Part shown: in pieces, positions 54,878-64,000 of the stretch
Layout of the letters: each line of letters starts with the position of its first letter
Position numbering within the stretch: the stretch's first letter is position 1
IMG/VR virus record: IMGVR_UViG_3300032236_001514
Coordinates: 1 to 64,000 of that record
Strand: one strand, 5' to 3'
Origin: a virus
Length of the DNA stretch: 64,000 bases
Program-made: the position numbers and the translations under genes
The notes under the pieces: generated by a model
Told to the model about the DNA's origin: nothing
Seen by the model: the letters and a program-made list of their open reading frames with translations, nothing else
The model's database searches: none

Positions 54878-57787
54878 ATGGCAAAGAAGAAAGAACAGGA
54901 AAGTAATTCTTTAGATGAGTTAACTATGGATGATATTTTGGTAGATGGAAAATTCTATCAAGGCAATGAGAATATCCTTCGTAAGGATGCTACATTTAAA
55001 TGGACAGAAGAGATGTTGGCAGAGCTTAAACTCTGTGCCAAGAGTATTCTTCATTTTGCAGAAAACCATTTCTATATTATTACCGAGGATGGTAAAAGAA
55101 AGATTGAACTATACAAATACCAAAAGAGACTTTTAAAGGCTTTTAAATCCAATAGATTCAATGTAATCCTATCTAGCCGTCAAAGTGGTAAGGCATTGGC
55201 TTTGAATACGCCCATACCAACACCTAATGGTTATGTTATGATGGGTGATCTTAAAGACGGAGATCAAATATTTGGATCAGATGGTAATATATATAACATA
55301 AAAAAAGCACACGAAATTCTTAATCATAGAGAATGTTATAAACTAACATTTGATAACGGGGAATCTATAGTTGCAGATGCTGAACACCTTTGGTTTACGC
55401 AGACAAAAAAAGATAGAAAAAGAAAATATAATAGAGAAGGTAGCGTAAAAACTACCAAAGAAATTTTTAATAGTTTATTTTATACTTCCAATAACGAGCC
55501 TAATCATAGAATACCTATGTGTTTGAATGGTATAGAGTTTGAAGAAAAAAATCTACCAATATCTCCATATATTCTTGGACTTTGGTTGGGGGACGGTGCA
55601 ACTGATGGCTCAAGAATAACTGTTGGTAAAAGAGATATAAAATATATTATTGATATTTTAGAAAAAAATCAAGAATTCAAAATTATAAAAGTTCAAGAAG
55701 ATAAAAATGGTGTTTTTGCTATAAATTTAACAAATGAAGAGAGAAAAAAAGATTCTTTACACACAAAATTAAGATTAAATGCTTTATTGGGAAATAAACA
55801 CATCCCAGAATTATATCTATTATCTTCTAGAGAGCAAAGATTAGAATTATTAAAAGGATTGATGGATTCTGATGGTTATATAACACCTAAAGGTCATGCA
55901 TATTTCTATAATACCAATTTAAAATTGGTCAAACAAGTTCAATCTCTTATAACTAGTTTAGGATATAAAGCCTTTTATAAAGAGAAAATAGCAAAAATAA
56001 ATGGAGTGGAGTGTGGTCTTGTTGGAAGTGTTTACTTTAAACCAAGAGAATTTGTTGTTAAATTACCATTTAAAGTAGATAGATTAAAAGATAATTTAAG
56101 CATTGTATCAGAATCAAATAGAAACCAATATCATTATATTAAAAATATAGAAAAAACAGAAAGTGTTCCTGTTAGGTGTATAACCGTTGATAGTCCAAAT
56201 TCTCTATATCTTTGTGGTAGAAACTTCATACCAACTCATAATACAACTACAATTACCATTTACGCTCTTTGGTTGGTGTGTTTCCAATCAGATAAGAGAA
56301 TTACTATTGTAGCCAACAAGGAATCAACAGCAAAGGAAATTTTTGCCAGAATCAAGATGGCATATGAACAGCTTCCGATTTACATGAAGCCAAATATTAA
56401 GTCTTGGAGAAAAGATGGCTTTGTTCTTGGTAATGATTCTGCAATAACAATCAGCACTACATCCTCATCTGGTCCTCGTGGTACTACCAGTAATCTTCTT
56501 ATTATTGACGAGATGGCTCACTGTCCAGATGATCTTATGAGAGAACTCTGGAAGTCTGCTATTCCTATTATTTCTTCAATGAAGAAATCACAGGTTGTAG
56601 TTATTAGTACTCCTAATGGTAAAAATAATAAATTCTATGATCTTTATGAAGATAGTAAGAAGGAAGGAAGTGAGTGGAATCTAGAAGTTGTTAACTATTG
56701 GGATGTACCGGGTCGTGATGAGGAGTGGGTAAAAAAGACAATGGCAATGATGGGATCAAAAGATGATTTTGATCAGGAGTATTGTAATGTTTTCCATGAT
56801 CCTAATAAAAGTGTGATTGATGAAGAGTATCTTACTAAATTAAAAGGTGAATGCCCAGAACCAGTTTTAGTATTGGAAGATGGTGCTTACAAGATATTTG
56901 AGCTTCCAAATCCAGATAGTTTTTATGTTATAGGTGTTGACGTTGGTGAAGGTATAGGAAGAACAAATACTGTTGCTCAAATTTTAGATGTTTCTAATCT
57001 ACAAAATATTAAACAAGTAGCTATATTTGCTTCTAATAATATAAATCCATTTCACTTTGGAACACGACTAATGGGTGTTCTTCAGGATTGGGGAAGACCT
57101 CCTATCTTGGTTGAAAATAATAACAACGGACAGCAAATTTTGGACGTTCTTTGCCAGACTCATAACTATGAGAATGTAGTATCATATCACTTTGAAGGTT
57201 TTAGTAAGCACTATAATAATACTCATAGATACGGTATACATAATCATACTAATACTAGATATAAAGGTATAACAAACTTTAGATATTGGGTCAATAGTTT
57301 AAAAGCTGTTAAGCTCAATGACATGGATACTATCTTAGAGATAAACAGTTTTGTTCGTCTTCCAAATTATACATATACAAAGAAAAATGAAAAGGATCTT
57401 GATGATCGTGTATTTGGTCTTATATGGGCATTATTCATTCTTGATCCTTCTTTGGTAGCTAGATACTTTACAATACAAGAATTGGACGATCAAGGTCGCC
57501 CAATGAAAATTTTTCCTCTTAGTGATAATAAGGATCTTATAAAGAATAGTCCATTACTAATAGGAGGTGGTGCTAGTATAGTAAAGAAACCTTCGGTTAA
57601 TACTCCTTATTCTCATGTAGGTGGAATGGATATGGCTACTGGATTTGACCTTTTCTCTGATGACAGAGCAAATTTACTAAGATGGATGTTAGAAACAGAG
57701 GAAGCTGATAGGATGTTACCTCCACAAATTGATGATAATTCGGATAAGTCTTCTATGGACACTTATCATCCAACTATAATATTTTAA
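54878..57787 (+). CDS. Terminase large subunit interrupted by an intein
   Basis: 969 residues encoded; removal of 350 intein residues leaves 619, close to T4 gp17 (610). N-extein 1-105 ends in the Walker A motif SRQSGK; C-extein resumes with TTT at 456. Walker B LLIIDEMAH is near 541-549, the coupling motif VISTPNGKNNKFYDLYE near 578, and the RNase-H-like nuclease carries FYVIGVDVGEG near 685, VEN near 745 and DDRVFGLIWAL near 842. It drives DNA into the prohead with ATP and cuts concatemers. Splicing between GK and T is required for ATPase activity. Confidence 0.96.
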   Translation: MAKKKEQESNSLDELTMDDILVDGKFYQGNENILRKDATFKWTEEMLAELKLCAKSILHFAENHFYIITEDGKRKIELYKYQKRLLKAFKSNRFNVILSSRQSGKALALNTPIPTPNGYVMMGDLKDGDQIFGSDGNIYNIKKAHEILNHRECYKLTFDNGESIVADAEHLWFTQTKKDRKRKYNREGSVKTTKEIFNSLFYTSNNEPNHRIPMCLNGIEFEEKNLPISPYILGLWLGDGATDGSRITVGKRDIKYIIDILEKNQEFKIIKVQEDKNGVFAINLTNEERKKDSLHTKLRLNALLGNKHIPELYLLSSREQRLELLKGLMDSDGYITPKGHAYFYNTNLKLVKQVQSLITSLGYKAFYKEKIAKINGVECGLVGSVYFKPREFVVKLPFKVDRLKDNLSIVSESNRNQYHYIKNIEKTESVPVRCITVDSPNSLYLCGRNFIPTHNTTTITIYALWLVCFQSDKRITIVANKESTAKEIFARIKMAYEQLPIYMKPNIKSWRKDGFVLGNDSAITISTTSSSGPRGTTSNLLIIDEMAHCPDDLMRELWKSAIPIISSMKKSQVVVISTPNGKNNKFYDLYEDSKKEGSEWNLEVVNYWDVPGRDEEWVKKTMAMMGSKDDFDQEYCNVFHDPNKSVIDEEYLTKLKGECPEPVLVLEDGAYKIFELPNPDSFYVIGVDVGEGIGRTNTVAQILDVSNLQNIKQVAIFASNNINPFHFGTRLMGVLQDWGRPPILVENNNNGQQILDVLCQTHNYENVVSYHFEGFSKHYNNTHRYGIHNHTNTRYKGITNFRYWVNSLKAVKLNDMDTILEINSFVRLPNYTYTKKNEKDLDDRVFGLIWALFILDPSLVARYFTIQELDDQGRPMKIFPLSDNKDLIKNSPLLIGGGASIVKKPSVNTPYSHVGGMDMATGFDLFSDDRANLLRWMLETEEADRMLPPQIDDNSDKSSMDTYHPTIIF
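55193..56242 (+). mobile_element. Class 3 intein with LAGLIDADG endonuclease
   Basis: 350 residues (terminase residues 106-455), inserted inside Walker A. It starts with Ala (ALALNTPIPTPNG), not Cys or Ser, and ends THN before +1 Thr. The three residues that define class 3 inteins are present: Trp in block B (AEHLW, intein W67), Cys in block F (VRCITVD, C329) and Thr in block G (PTHN, T348). The homing endonuclease has two dodecapeptide motifs, ILGLWLGDGA (127-136) and LLKGLMDSDGY (219-229). The class is inferred from sequence alone. Confidence 0.9.
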
Positions 57788-57789
57788 CT

Positions 57790-58389
57790 ATGAATCAAGC
57801 CGTTTTAAATAGATCTAGAAGCGATAAATTTGCATTTGTTTTAGAGTTGCCAAAAGCTCTAAAACAACAGCAAGATGTCGTTTTACAGAAGGAATATAAT
57901 GCAGATAGTGTACAATTTACTACATATGGATCACCAGTTCCTACAATTAATATACCTGAAATAAAGGTTCCTTTTGGAGGTCAGGTTTATAATACTTCTA
58001 GTATTTCTCGTCCATCATATCCACCAATATCACTTAAATTTTTAGTAGATAATGGTTATCAAAACTATTGGATTTTATGGAAATGGTTGAATCTTTTTAA
58101 TGATAATAAAGAAGGAACAACCAATTTAAATTCTCCTTTAAATTCAAGAAAAGATGATATTATTTTAACTAATCCTATTACTGAATATGCTGCTAATTTT
58201 AGCTTATTTGGTTTAGATGAATTTAATAATCGAATTATATCATTTAATTATACACAGGCATTTATAACAGGATTAAGTCCAATTGAATTTTCATTCCAAA
58301 ATCCTGCTGAAATCACTTGTACTGCTACATTCGTATTCAATCAATTGCAAATAGATCTTATTAAAGATATTAATGTATCTTCTTGTTAA
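57790..58389 (+). CDS. Tube-fold-like baseplate or tail protein (199 aa)
   Basis: SDKFAFVLELPKALKQQ at the start and PPISLKFLVDNGYQNYWILWKWLNLFND in the middle match the tube/sheath-completion fold seen in T4 gp19/gp54 relatives; the C-terminus ITCTATFVFNQLQIDLI is a paired strand ending. Located just after the terminase and 2 nt before the hub gene. A tail-completion or hub-tube adaptor is likely. Confidence 0.68.
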   Translation: MNQAVLNRSRSDKFAFVLELPKALKQQQDVVLQKEYNADSVQFTTYGSPVPTINIPEIKVPFGGQVYNTSSISRPSYPPISLKFLVDNGYQNYWILWKWLNLFNDNKEGTTNLNSPLNSRKDDIILTNPITEYAANFSLFGLDEFNNRIISFNYTQAFITGLSPIEFSFQNPAEITCTATFVFNQLQIDLIKDINVSSC

Positions 58390-58391
58390 TT

Positions 58392-60041
58392 ATGGCTGAT
58401 TCTACATCTACAGCTGGAACAAATACCGATCAAAGATTTATACACCAAATCAGAGATAAGCTTTTCCATATAGAAATATGGATGTATAATCAGTTAGATA
58501 AATTCGATCCATTTCCTATACCTTTTTTCTTTGTTGAGGGATTATGTATAGAAGAAACATTAATGAATTGGATAACAAAAGGTTGGTTAGTGTTATCTAA
58601 TGACTATGAAATTATAGAAAGAGGTTCTTTATCATTTAAAAATGATAAAACTTTTATAGAACAAATAAAAGCACCTTTCATGTTTAGATCCGATGGTAGA
58701 AATAAAATATCAATAAAGATAAAACCAATCAATACATCTAATAATAGTATAAATGATGACTTACCTAAAGAACAGTGGGAAATGCAATACGATTTTGTTA
58801 TCTATGATATAGAAGATCTTCCTACTGAGACAGCTGCTAGAAAACTTAGAAAATTTTATTTTTGGGAAGAAAGATATCAAATATTCTTAGAAAGAAATAT
58901 TGAATGGTCTACCGCAAAATATGCAAAAGGATCTTATGATATTGAAAGAACACTTCCTGTAGGAGGTTTACAAGAAACTAGTAATAAAGGAGAAAATGTA
59001 CACGGAGCTATTGAATCTATTATAAGAGCAGCTGCTTCTCATACATCAGATCCATTTTTTCCTGATATAAAAATAGGAAGTAAAGAAGGACCAAAGGGAA
59101 TAGACAATCCTTATTTCCCTTTAGATAACTTTGATAAAGAAAATTGGGATGCAGGTTCTCCTGATAGTAGAGTATTTTATACTTCTCCTGCTAATAGTTG
59201 TGTATTAAAAGATTTGAGTTATGTAATGGGTTCATTAAAGGCTTCTGATGGAAGTCCTTTGTTCTTAACACTAGATAGATATTATAGAGATGATGGTAAG
59301 AAATGGCAATTAATTTCTATGAGTAAATTTTTCATTGATGCAAAAAAGAATCAAGTAGAAAGATTACTAATAGAAGACAATCAAGATCCTGTAGGTGCTC
59401 CTCCATATCATGCCAGAGCACCACAGGAAGAAGAAAGCACTATTAGAAATTTCCAATCAGGAATAGCTTCTAGAATATTAACATATAATTTTGCACCTAT
59501 GGCTTCTACGGATGATTTAATCTTTACCAATTGTCCTGTACATACTTTTGATTTTTCTAATTCAACTTTTAATATTGGGTTTGAAGGAAATACAGTAAAA
59601 GATCTTTTAAAGAATATGAAAGAAATGGCAGATAAGGGACTTTATTCTTATAAAAATGAAAAACAATTGTTAATGAATGTTAATAAGACCAAGTATACAG
59701 GACTCATGACTTCTAATAACATGGTTACAAGGAGATTTTTTCCTAGTGATATTTCATATGTTTCTATGGCAAAAGAATTTTTATTTTTAAATCAAGCAGT
59801 TAATTTTACTGCTTATGGATTAACATTAAGAACTCCGGGCAAGTTTATTTTTATAGATCGTGCAGTTTCTACATTAGAAAGAAATCCTTTTGATGATAGA
59901 TTTTTAGGACAATGGATGATGATAAAAGTAGTTCATTTATTCACAAAGGAAAAATATATGAATGATGTATTAGCAACTAAGATAGATTCATATAATAGAT
60001 GGTTTGCTGAAGTAGATAAAGACGATCCTAAATATTATTAA
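58392..60041 (+). CDS. Baseplate hub-like protein (gp27-type candidate)
   Basis: 549 residues from ATG 58392; an overlapping TTG start at 58383 is less likely. No transmembrane segment. FHIEIWMYNQLDKFDPFPIPFFFVEGLCIEETLMNW resembles the tube-like entry domain of hub proteins, and ANMVTRRFFPSD-type strands plus PGKFIFIDRA, LGQWMMIKVVHLFTKEKYMNDVLATKIDSY near the end are typical of the gp27/gpD fold, which forms the trimeric platform on which the spike sits. Assigned by pattern and context. Confidence 0.7.
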   Translation: MADSTSTAGTNTDQRFIHQIRDKLFHIEIWMYNQLDKFDPFPIPFFFVEGLCIEETLMNWITKGWLVLSNDYEIIERGSLSFKNDKTFIEQIKAPFMFRSDGRNKISIKIKPINTSNNSINDDLPKEQWEMQYDFVIYDIEDLPTETAARKLRKFYFWEERYQIFLERNIEWSTAKYAKGSYDIERTLPVGGLQETSNKGENVHGAIESIIRAAASHTSDPFFPDIKIGSKEGPKGIDNPYFPLDNFDKENWDAGSPDSRVFYTSPANSCVLKDLSYVMGSLKASDGSPLFLTLDRYYRDDGKKWQLISMSKFFIDAKKNQVERLLIEDNQDPVGAPPYHARAPQEEESTIRNFQSGIASRILTYNFAPMASTDDLIFTNCPVHTFDFSNSTFNIGFEGNTVKDLLKNMKEMADKGLYSYKNEKQLLMNVNKTKYTGLMTSNNMVTRRFFPSDISYVSMAKEFLFLNQAVNFTAYGLTLRTPGKFIFIDRAVSTLERNPFDDRFLGQWMMIKVVHLFTKEKYMNDVLATKIDSYNRWFAEVDKDDPKYY

Positions 60042-60042
60042 T

Positions 60043-60354
60043 ATGAATAGAGATTCACTAAGACAAAGTTTACAGAATAATAGAATTCAAAGATTAGAGT
60101 CTTCCAATAAGCCAAATATGCCATCTATATCTACGATGGCATCTAATGCCGCACAAGCAGTTGTTAGAAATGTACAAAGTGTTGCTGCTGGAAATGATCT
60201 AAGACTATCCTCTGATGAGGCAAATGCTCGTCTTTCTGTCTGTAAAGGATGTGAATTTTTTGATAAAAATCAAGAGAGGTGTGGTAAATGCGGTTGTTTC
60301 ATGGCACTTAAAACATATCTCAAGGCTGAGAGATGCCCTGTAGGTAAGTGGTAA
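60043..60354 (+). CDS. Small protein with C-terminal zinc ribbon (103 aa)
   Basis: N-terminal helical region, then CKGCEFFDKNQERCGKCGCFMALKTYLKAERCPVGKW (about 66-103) with at least five cysteines, a ribbon of the kind found in small T4-like proteins of unknown function. It overlaps the converging dNMP kinase gene by 35 nt. Confidence 0.75.
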   Translation: MNRDSLRQSLQNNRIQRLESSNKPNMPSISTMASNAAQAVVRNVQSVAAGNDLRLSSDEANARLSVCKGCEFFDKNQERCGKCGCFMALKTYLKAERCPVGKW

Positions 60355-60934
60355 CAACCTTTTCTACCTTATCATTGATATAGACACAATAATCTGTCAT
60401 ATCTTTAAAATTAGGAATTTCAAAGACAAAATCTGCTTCTTCCTTTAGTAGAATATTGTTTTTTTCTTCGAATTCATTGGCTGGTTTTATTCCATTTCGC
60501 TCCAAGAATATAAGAATTCCTTTCTTTTCATTTTTTAACCAGTATAATTCATCCTTTTCAAACTCTGCATACCTAATATCTGGAATAATAGGAACAAAAT
60601 TCTTTGCAAATTGTTTATTTTTGTTCAATGTTTCAATAAAATAACGTCCTTCGGTCTGATTCCTCATATAACGTCCATATTCGACCATTAAAGGGCGTAG
60701 AAGCGTCTTTTGTAGGTATTCTGTTGGATCTACCTCAACACCCAATTTCTTTAAAATAAGCTCTCTTAAGTCCTTTCTAATGACATCACCTGCTATAGAA
60801 CACCTCTTAGCCTTTATTTTACTCTGACTTTTAAGCTCAAAGTACATACTTAAACAAGAACAAAAGGTATCTTTACCTACTAAAGCGGCTCCAGATATCC
60901 CAATTGGTGGATAGTAAATCGATGTTTTAGGCAT
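60320..60934 (-). CDS. Deoxynucleoside monophosphate kinase
   Basis: 204 residues. P-loop GISGAALVGKDTF (12-24), VIRKDLRELILKKLGV lid-like helix, VEYGRYMRN and IIPDIRYAEFEKDEL (about 115-130) match the phage dNMP kinase family (T4 gp1). Phosphorylates dNMPs to dNDPs. It is the only minus-strand gene in the morphogenesis block, standing isolated between structural genes. Confidence 0.87.
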   Translation of the reverse strand: MPKTSIYYPPIGISGAALVGKDTFCSCLSMYFELKSQSKIKAKRCSIAGDVIRKDLRELILKKLGVEVDPTEYLQKTLLRPLMVEYGRYMRNQTEGRYFIETLNKNKQFAKNFVPIIPDIRYAEFEKDELYWLKNEKKGILIFLERNGIKPANEFEEKNNILLKEEADFVFEIPNFKDMTDYCVYINDKVEKVVTTYLQGISQP

Positions 60935-60955
60935 AAGTTATTATAGTAACATATT

Positions 60956-62338
60956 ATGGCAACATATCAAACAATAACTATTACTGATCCTTTAAAATTA
61001 AAGGAACTTCAAGATGCTTCTGGATTAAAGCCTACAGGAACAGATCCAGTTGTTTCCACTTTTGACACTGGTGATAGAAATAAATATGCAGCACAATTAG
61101 ATATATTGGTTAATGGGTTTAATTCCATAGGTCATGAATGGAAAATAGACACTTCTAAAAAAGCTCATCCTTTCATGATAACCGGATATAATCCTAGTGA
61201 TCCTGCAAAATGTACCTATAATGATTTCATAGGATGGATGGATAAACATAAAATTTTAGAAAAATGTAGAGCTTTGACACCAGCAGGAAAAAAAGGAGAA
61301 TTGGTAAATGCTGGTATGCTTGGTGCATATACATTAGGAACATCAATGATGCCGATGAATGCAATGACCGGACCTTCACAAAATACTCCACCGTTGATGG
61401 ATTCGTTGTTAAACAGTATAGATCCTAATATGGTTACAAATATAGAAAATGTTTGTAATATGATAAGATCTAGATCATATTTTAGTTTACCAGCCTCTGG
61501 TTTTGGTTCTTTACAAACTCTTTTATACAAGGCACAAGGAGCAGTTCAGGGATTCGTAGAAGCAATTTATAATCTATATCAAGGTGTTATAGATTTAATG
61601 CGTAAATTTGCTATCATAATAAATGGATATATAGCAATGTTTAATAAAATTGTTTATGATTTCATTTGCCAATATCTTATAGATTTGGATTTAGTTTGTT
61701 CAATTTTAGGAGCAGCCCAATCATTACTTGATGATGTTGCCTTTTTTGCACAATTATTTGATGGTGGTGACGGTATGTTTAATGCAATTAACAGTATACA
61801 AACTGTAATAAATTATGCAGCCGAAACACTCGCATATGCATATAATCCTATAACACTTTTAAATTTAATACCCGGTGTAGGTAATATGATGGCACAGTTT
61901 GATCAATTACTTGGTGATCCAGAAGCATTTATGGGTAATTTAATAACACAATTTGGTTTAGGTACTGTTGGGAATAATAAAGCATTACAAATAGCTAATG
62001 CTATTATGTTGCGTTATGGAGTAACAAGTCAACTCGGTCCTTTAGGTCCGATTTTATTACAAGCTGGTGTTGCTGGAAATAGCAGTGATTGGTATAGAAC
62101 AGGAAATCTTGGAACAGGAGATTATGGTAAAGGTCTTGTTGGTCCTATTGGAAATCTAGGATTAGGAAATATTACATTTAATCCGGGTTATTTTGATCCT
62201 GATAATCCTTTAAAATTTTTGGATGTAAACTCAAATCCTTATTTTAATGCTGCAAAAACAAATATTGCAGATTTTACAAATAATGCAAAGGATATACCCG
62301 GAGCAGTTGCTAATTTTGTAAAAAAACCTCTTGCATAG
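60956..62338 (+). CDS. Unrecognised large structural protein (460 aa)
   Basis: N-terminal domain ITITDPLKLKELQDASGLKP, then a helical, Ala/Gly/Ile-rich middle (about 190-310: YKAQGAVQGFVEAIYNLYQGVIDLMRKF, LLDDVAFFAQLFDGGDGMFNAINSIQT) and a Gly/Asn/Pro-rich C-terminus. Hydrophobic helices without clear membrane topology suggest a baseplate or injected protein. Located between hub and spike genes, so baseplate-associated. Its end overlaps the spike frame only if a TTG start were used. Confidence 0.68.
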   Translation: MATYQTITITDPLKLKELQDASGLKPTGTDPVVSTFDTGDRNKYAAQLDILVNGFNSIGHEWKIDTSKKAHPFMITGYNPSDPAKCTYNDFIGWMDKHKILEKCRALTPAGKKGELVNAGMLGAYTLGTSMMPMNAMTGPSQNTPPLMDSLLNSIDPNMVTNIENVCNMIRSRSYFSLPASGFGSLQTLLYKAQGAVQGFVEAIYNLYQGVIDLMRKFAIIINGYIAMFNKIVYDFICQYLIDLDLVCSILGAAQSLLDDVAFFAQLFDGGDGMFNAINSIQTVINYAAETLAYAYNPITLLNLIPGVGNMMAQFDQLLGDPEAFMGNLITQFGLGTVGNNKALQIANAIMLRYGVTSQLGPLGPILLQAGVAGNSSDWYRTGNLGTGDYGKGLVGPIGNLGLGNITFNPGYFDPDNPLKFLDVNSNPYFNAAKTNIADFTNNAKDIPGAVANFVKKPLA

Positions 62339-62345
62339 TAGTATT

Positions 62346-63410
62346 ATGGAACCAGTATATGGAATACATTTAGGTTTGGTTATTAGTGATAATGCTGATC
62401 CAGAAGGTAGAAATAGAGTTCAGGTATGGATTCCATATCTTTCTACTACTCTTTATAAATCTATAAATTCTAAACTAAAAAATTTAAATATTAAAAGTCC
62501 TAGTGATTTGGATAGCGTAGATCCTACTATAATGGAAACGCTTAGACTAATACTTCCTTGGGCTGAATATGGTGCTCCTTTATTTGGAGGATCTAGCGGA
62601 AACTATAGTAGTGCAACAGGTATAACATCTACTACAAATACTTCTCCTTTTCCTAATAGTCCTCCTTTATATCCACCTTCTTTAGAAAGTAGTTCTGAAA
62701 GTCTTAGATATGATGGTAATAAGCTACCCGCTGATTCTTCAACAGGAATTATTACAGTTGATGATGATAAAATATTACCTAGTACAAATCCAGTTTATAC
62801 AAAAGATAATAGTTTAGGTATTGTTGTAAATAATCCAAATTTAATTGGAAAAAAATTTAATTTGACAAATTCTGATGGTAGTCCTTTTCTTGCAGTATCT
62901 GACATATATTCTACTGATGGTAAAGGTACACTATTAGTATCAAAGGGACAACCTGTAGTTCTTGTTGGTTTTGATACAAATGATTCTCATGGTGTAGGTT
63001 CAAATTACAATTCTTCTATAACAGAAATAAGTCCATTAGCTGCTAGTGCTGTTGGTTTAACTTATATACCCGGAGGAGGTATAAATAAAAATGGAGGATC
63101 TTTAGGAGGAATTGTTAAAGGATCAGCATCATTTATAGTAAATCCATCATCAGATGCAAATGCAATTATAGCACAAAATAATTCTGATTCTTTAAAAGAA
63201 TCTGGAATAAGACCAGTTCCACGATTATGTAGAAGTGCTGCTTATGCAAAAGAATCAAACATAGCAACAGCAGGATCTGCCGTAGGAACATTTACTACAC
63301 CAAATGCTGGATCAAAGGTTTGGGTATTTTTTATGGGAGGAGACATACAACGTCCTGTATATTTTGCTCAAGCGGTAAATACAGGAGATGTAAAGGCATT
63401 TACAGGTTAA
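62346..63410 (+). CDS. Baseplate spike protein with OB-fold (gp5-like)
   Basis: 354 residues from ATG 62346. GIHLGLVISDNADPEGRNRVQVWIPYLS (about 5-32) is the OB-fold entry of T4 gp5/VgrG spikes; LPWAEYGAPLFGG continues it. Residues 90-260 are low-complexity S/T/N-rich, then CRSAAYAKESNIATAGSAVGTFTTPNAGSKVWVFFMGGDIQRPVYFAQA completes the OB domain. The fold seems split by an insertion of about 200 residues. No lysozyme domain is present. Confidence 0.85.
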   Translation: MEPVYGIHLGLVISDNADPEGRNRVQVWIPYLSTTLYKSINSKLKNLNIKSPSDLDSVDPTIMETLRLILPWAEYGAPLFGGSSGNYSSATGITSTTNTSPFPNSPPLYPPSLESSSESLRYDGNKLPADSSTGIITVDDDKILPSTNPVYTKDNSLGIVVNNPNLIGKKFNLTNSDGSPFLAVSDIYSTDGKGTLLVSKGQPVVLVGFDTNDSHGVGSNYNSSITEISPLAASAVGLTYIPGGGINKNGGSLGGIVKGSASFIVNPSSDANAIIAQNNSDSLKESGIRPVPRLCRSAAYAKESNIATAGSAVGTFTTPNAGSKVWVFFMGGDIQRPVYFAQAVNTGDVKAFTG

Positions 63411-63413
63411 CAT

Positions 63414-64000
63414 ATGGCAGATTCAATAAACAATACAGAAAATAAAAGAACAGGTTCTCATGGTTTTAGTAGTCAAACAGCTGGAATCCAGTTTGTAGAT
63501 AGAATAGTTAAAGATCCCGGAGGTGCTATACCTGATGATAAATCTTATACTATTTGGCAAAACGCTTGGAAAACTTTTACAAAAATGTTCAAAGGCACTT
63601 GGGCTGTAAATGCAACGGAAGATGTCATTATAAATGCTGGTAATGAAGTTCATATAACCTGTCATAACAAACAAGAAATAACAACAGGTGGAGATGCACA
63701 ATATATAAAAGGTACAAAGGTACAAATACATGGTGAAAAAAGCCAAAAGGAAAGTGATAATATTACAAAACATCATGAGCTTTTACAACAAGTTGATAAA
63801 AAGGTTAAAGAAACCATAGAAAACACAGAGCCTGAAATGGTTAAATGTTCAAATTGTGCTCAGAAAAGATTGGTGGATGATAAAAGTGATAATTGGGTAA
63901 CAATTTTAAATGCTATACAACGTACAGTAAACAATATTCCTTTTTTAAGAGGTCCGTTTTCTGCTATAAAATTTCTTATATCTAAAATATATGCAGTAAT
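63414..64000 (+). CDS. Spike-associated protein, cut by the window end
   Basis: ATG at 63414, 3 nt after the spike stop; no stop before 64000, so at least 195 residues. The first 60 residues contain PDDKSYTIWQNAWKTFTKMFKGTWAVNA; then DVIINAGNEVHITCHNKQEITTGGDAQYIKGTKVQIHGE is a beta-helix-like repeat region of the type that forms spike tips. A CxxC (KCSNCAQ) near 143 may bind metal. Likely works with the preceding OB-fold protein as the second half of the spike. Confidence 0.72.
   Translation, partial: MADSINNTENKRTGSHGFSSQTAGIQFVDRIVKDPGGAIPDDKSYTIWQNAWKTFTKMFKGTWAVNATEDVIINAGNEVHITCHNKQEITTGGDAQYIKGTKVQIHGEKSQKESDNITKHHELLQQVDKKVKETIENTEPEMVKCSNCAQKRLVDDKSDNWVTILNAIQRTVNNIPFLRGPFSAIKFLISKIYAV

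Overview
This window is part of the genome of a large, AT-rich, contractile-tailed (myovirus-type) bacteriophage with T4-like virion logic. The evidence is a tail sheath, a tail tube, baseplate hub and wedge genes and a terminase large subunit, together with phage-type nucleotide metabolism (class I ribonucleotide reductase, dCMP deaminase, dNMP kinase, HAD nucleotidase), PhoH, 18 tRNA genes, a tmRNA, and many homing elements. A lipoprotein with a C-terminal membrane anchor (candidate unimolecular spanin) and consensus TTGACA/TATAAT promoters suggest a Gram-negative host; the species cannot be told from the sequence.

Layout. 1-6.2 kb: tail-fibre-like YadA-repeat proteins, two paralogous small proteins, and a three-gene operon (glycosyltransferase, PaaK-like adenylate-forming enzyme, coiled-coil protein). 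6.2-7.3 kb: HNH protein, tmRNA, tRNA-Ala. 7.4-15.5 kb: two metallophosphoesterases and a long + strand run containing the lysis genes (candidate u-spanin, holin candidate, GH24-like lysozyme) and many tiny genes. 15.5-23.9 kb: the tRNA region. It has sixteen tRNAs, one split by a small group I intron, two unassigned structured RNAs with their own promoters, three homing-type endonucleases, adenylosuccinate synthetase and a HAD nucleotidase. 23.9-27.1 kb: early-type genes including a CysO-like ubiquitin-fold sulfur carrier, an Ntn-hydrolase-like protein, HNH and dCMP deaminase. 27.1-38.6 kb, mainly - strand: MoxR ATPase plus VWA/metallopeptidase protein, tRNA-Tyr, macro-domain-like protein, nrdA - homing endonuclease - nrdB, zincin. 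38.7-45.7 kb: AAA ATPase, PD-(D/E)XK nuclease, acidic core-like protein, neck-type protein, PhoH. 45.8-64 kb: morphogenesis block (sheath, tube, hub, tape-measure candidate, wedge, terminase with intein, spike), cut by the window end.

Regulation. Two promoter classes are visible. Host-like promoters are mostly TTGACA-16 bp-TATAAT. At five genes the -10 box ends exactly 6 nt before the ATG, which predicts leaderless transcripts. A second motif, TAA(A/G)TA (once a perfect TATAAATA), lies 5-12 nt upstream of virion, lysis and homing-endonuclease genes and resembles the T4 late promoter. Shine-Dalgarno sequences are scarce.

The most notable features are a candidate class 3 intein in the terminase, the group I intron in tRNA-Asn, the tmRNA with an unusually long tag, the leaderless promoter architecture, two structured RNAs, a family of homing endonucleases that share a zinc finger and promoter but differ in nuclease domain, a short PurA/PurZ-like enzyme, a phage CysO-like protein, and a recurring N-terminal segment resembling T4 capsid-targeting sequences on many unrelated proteins.
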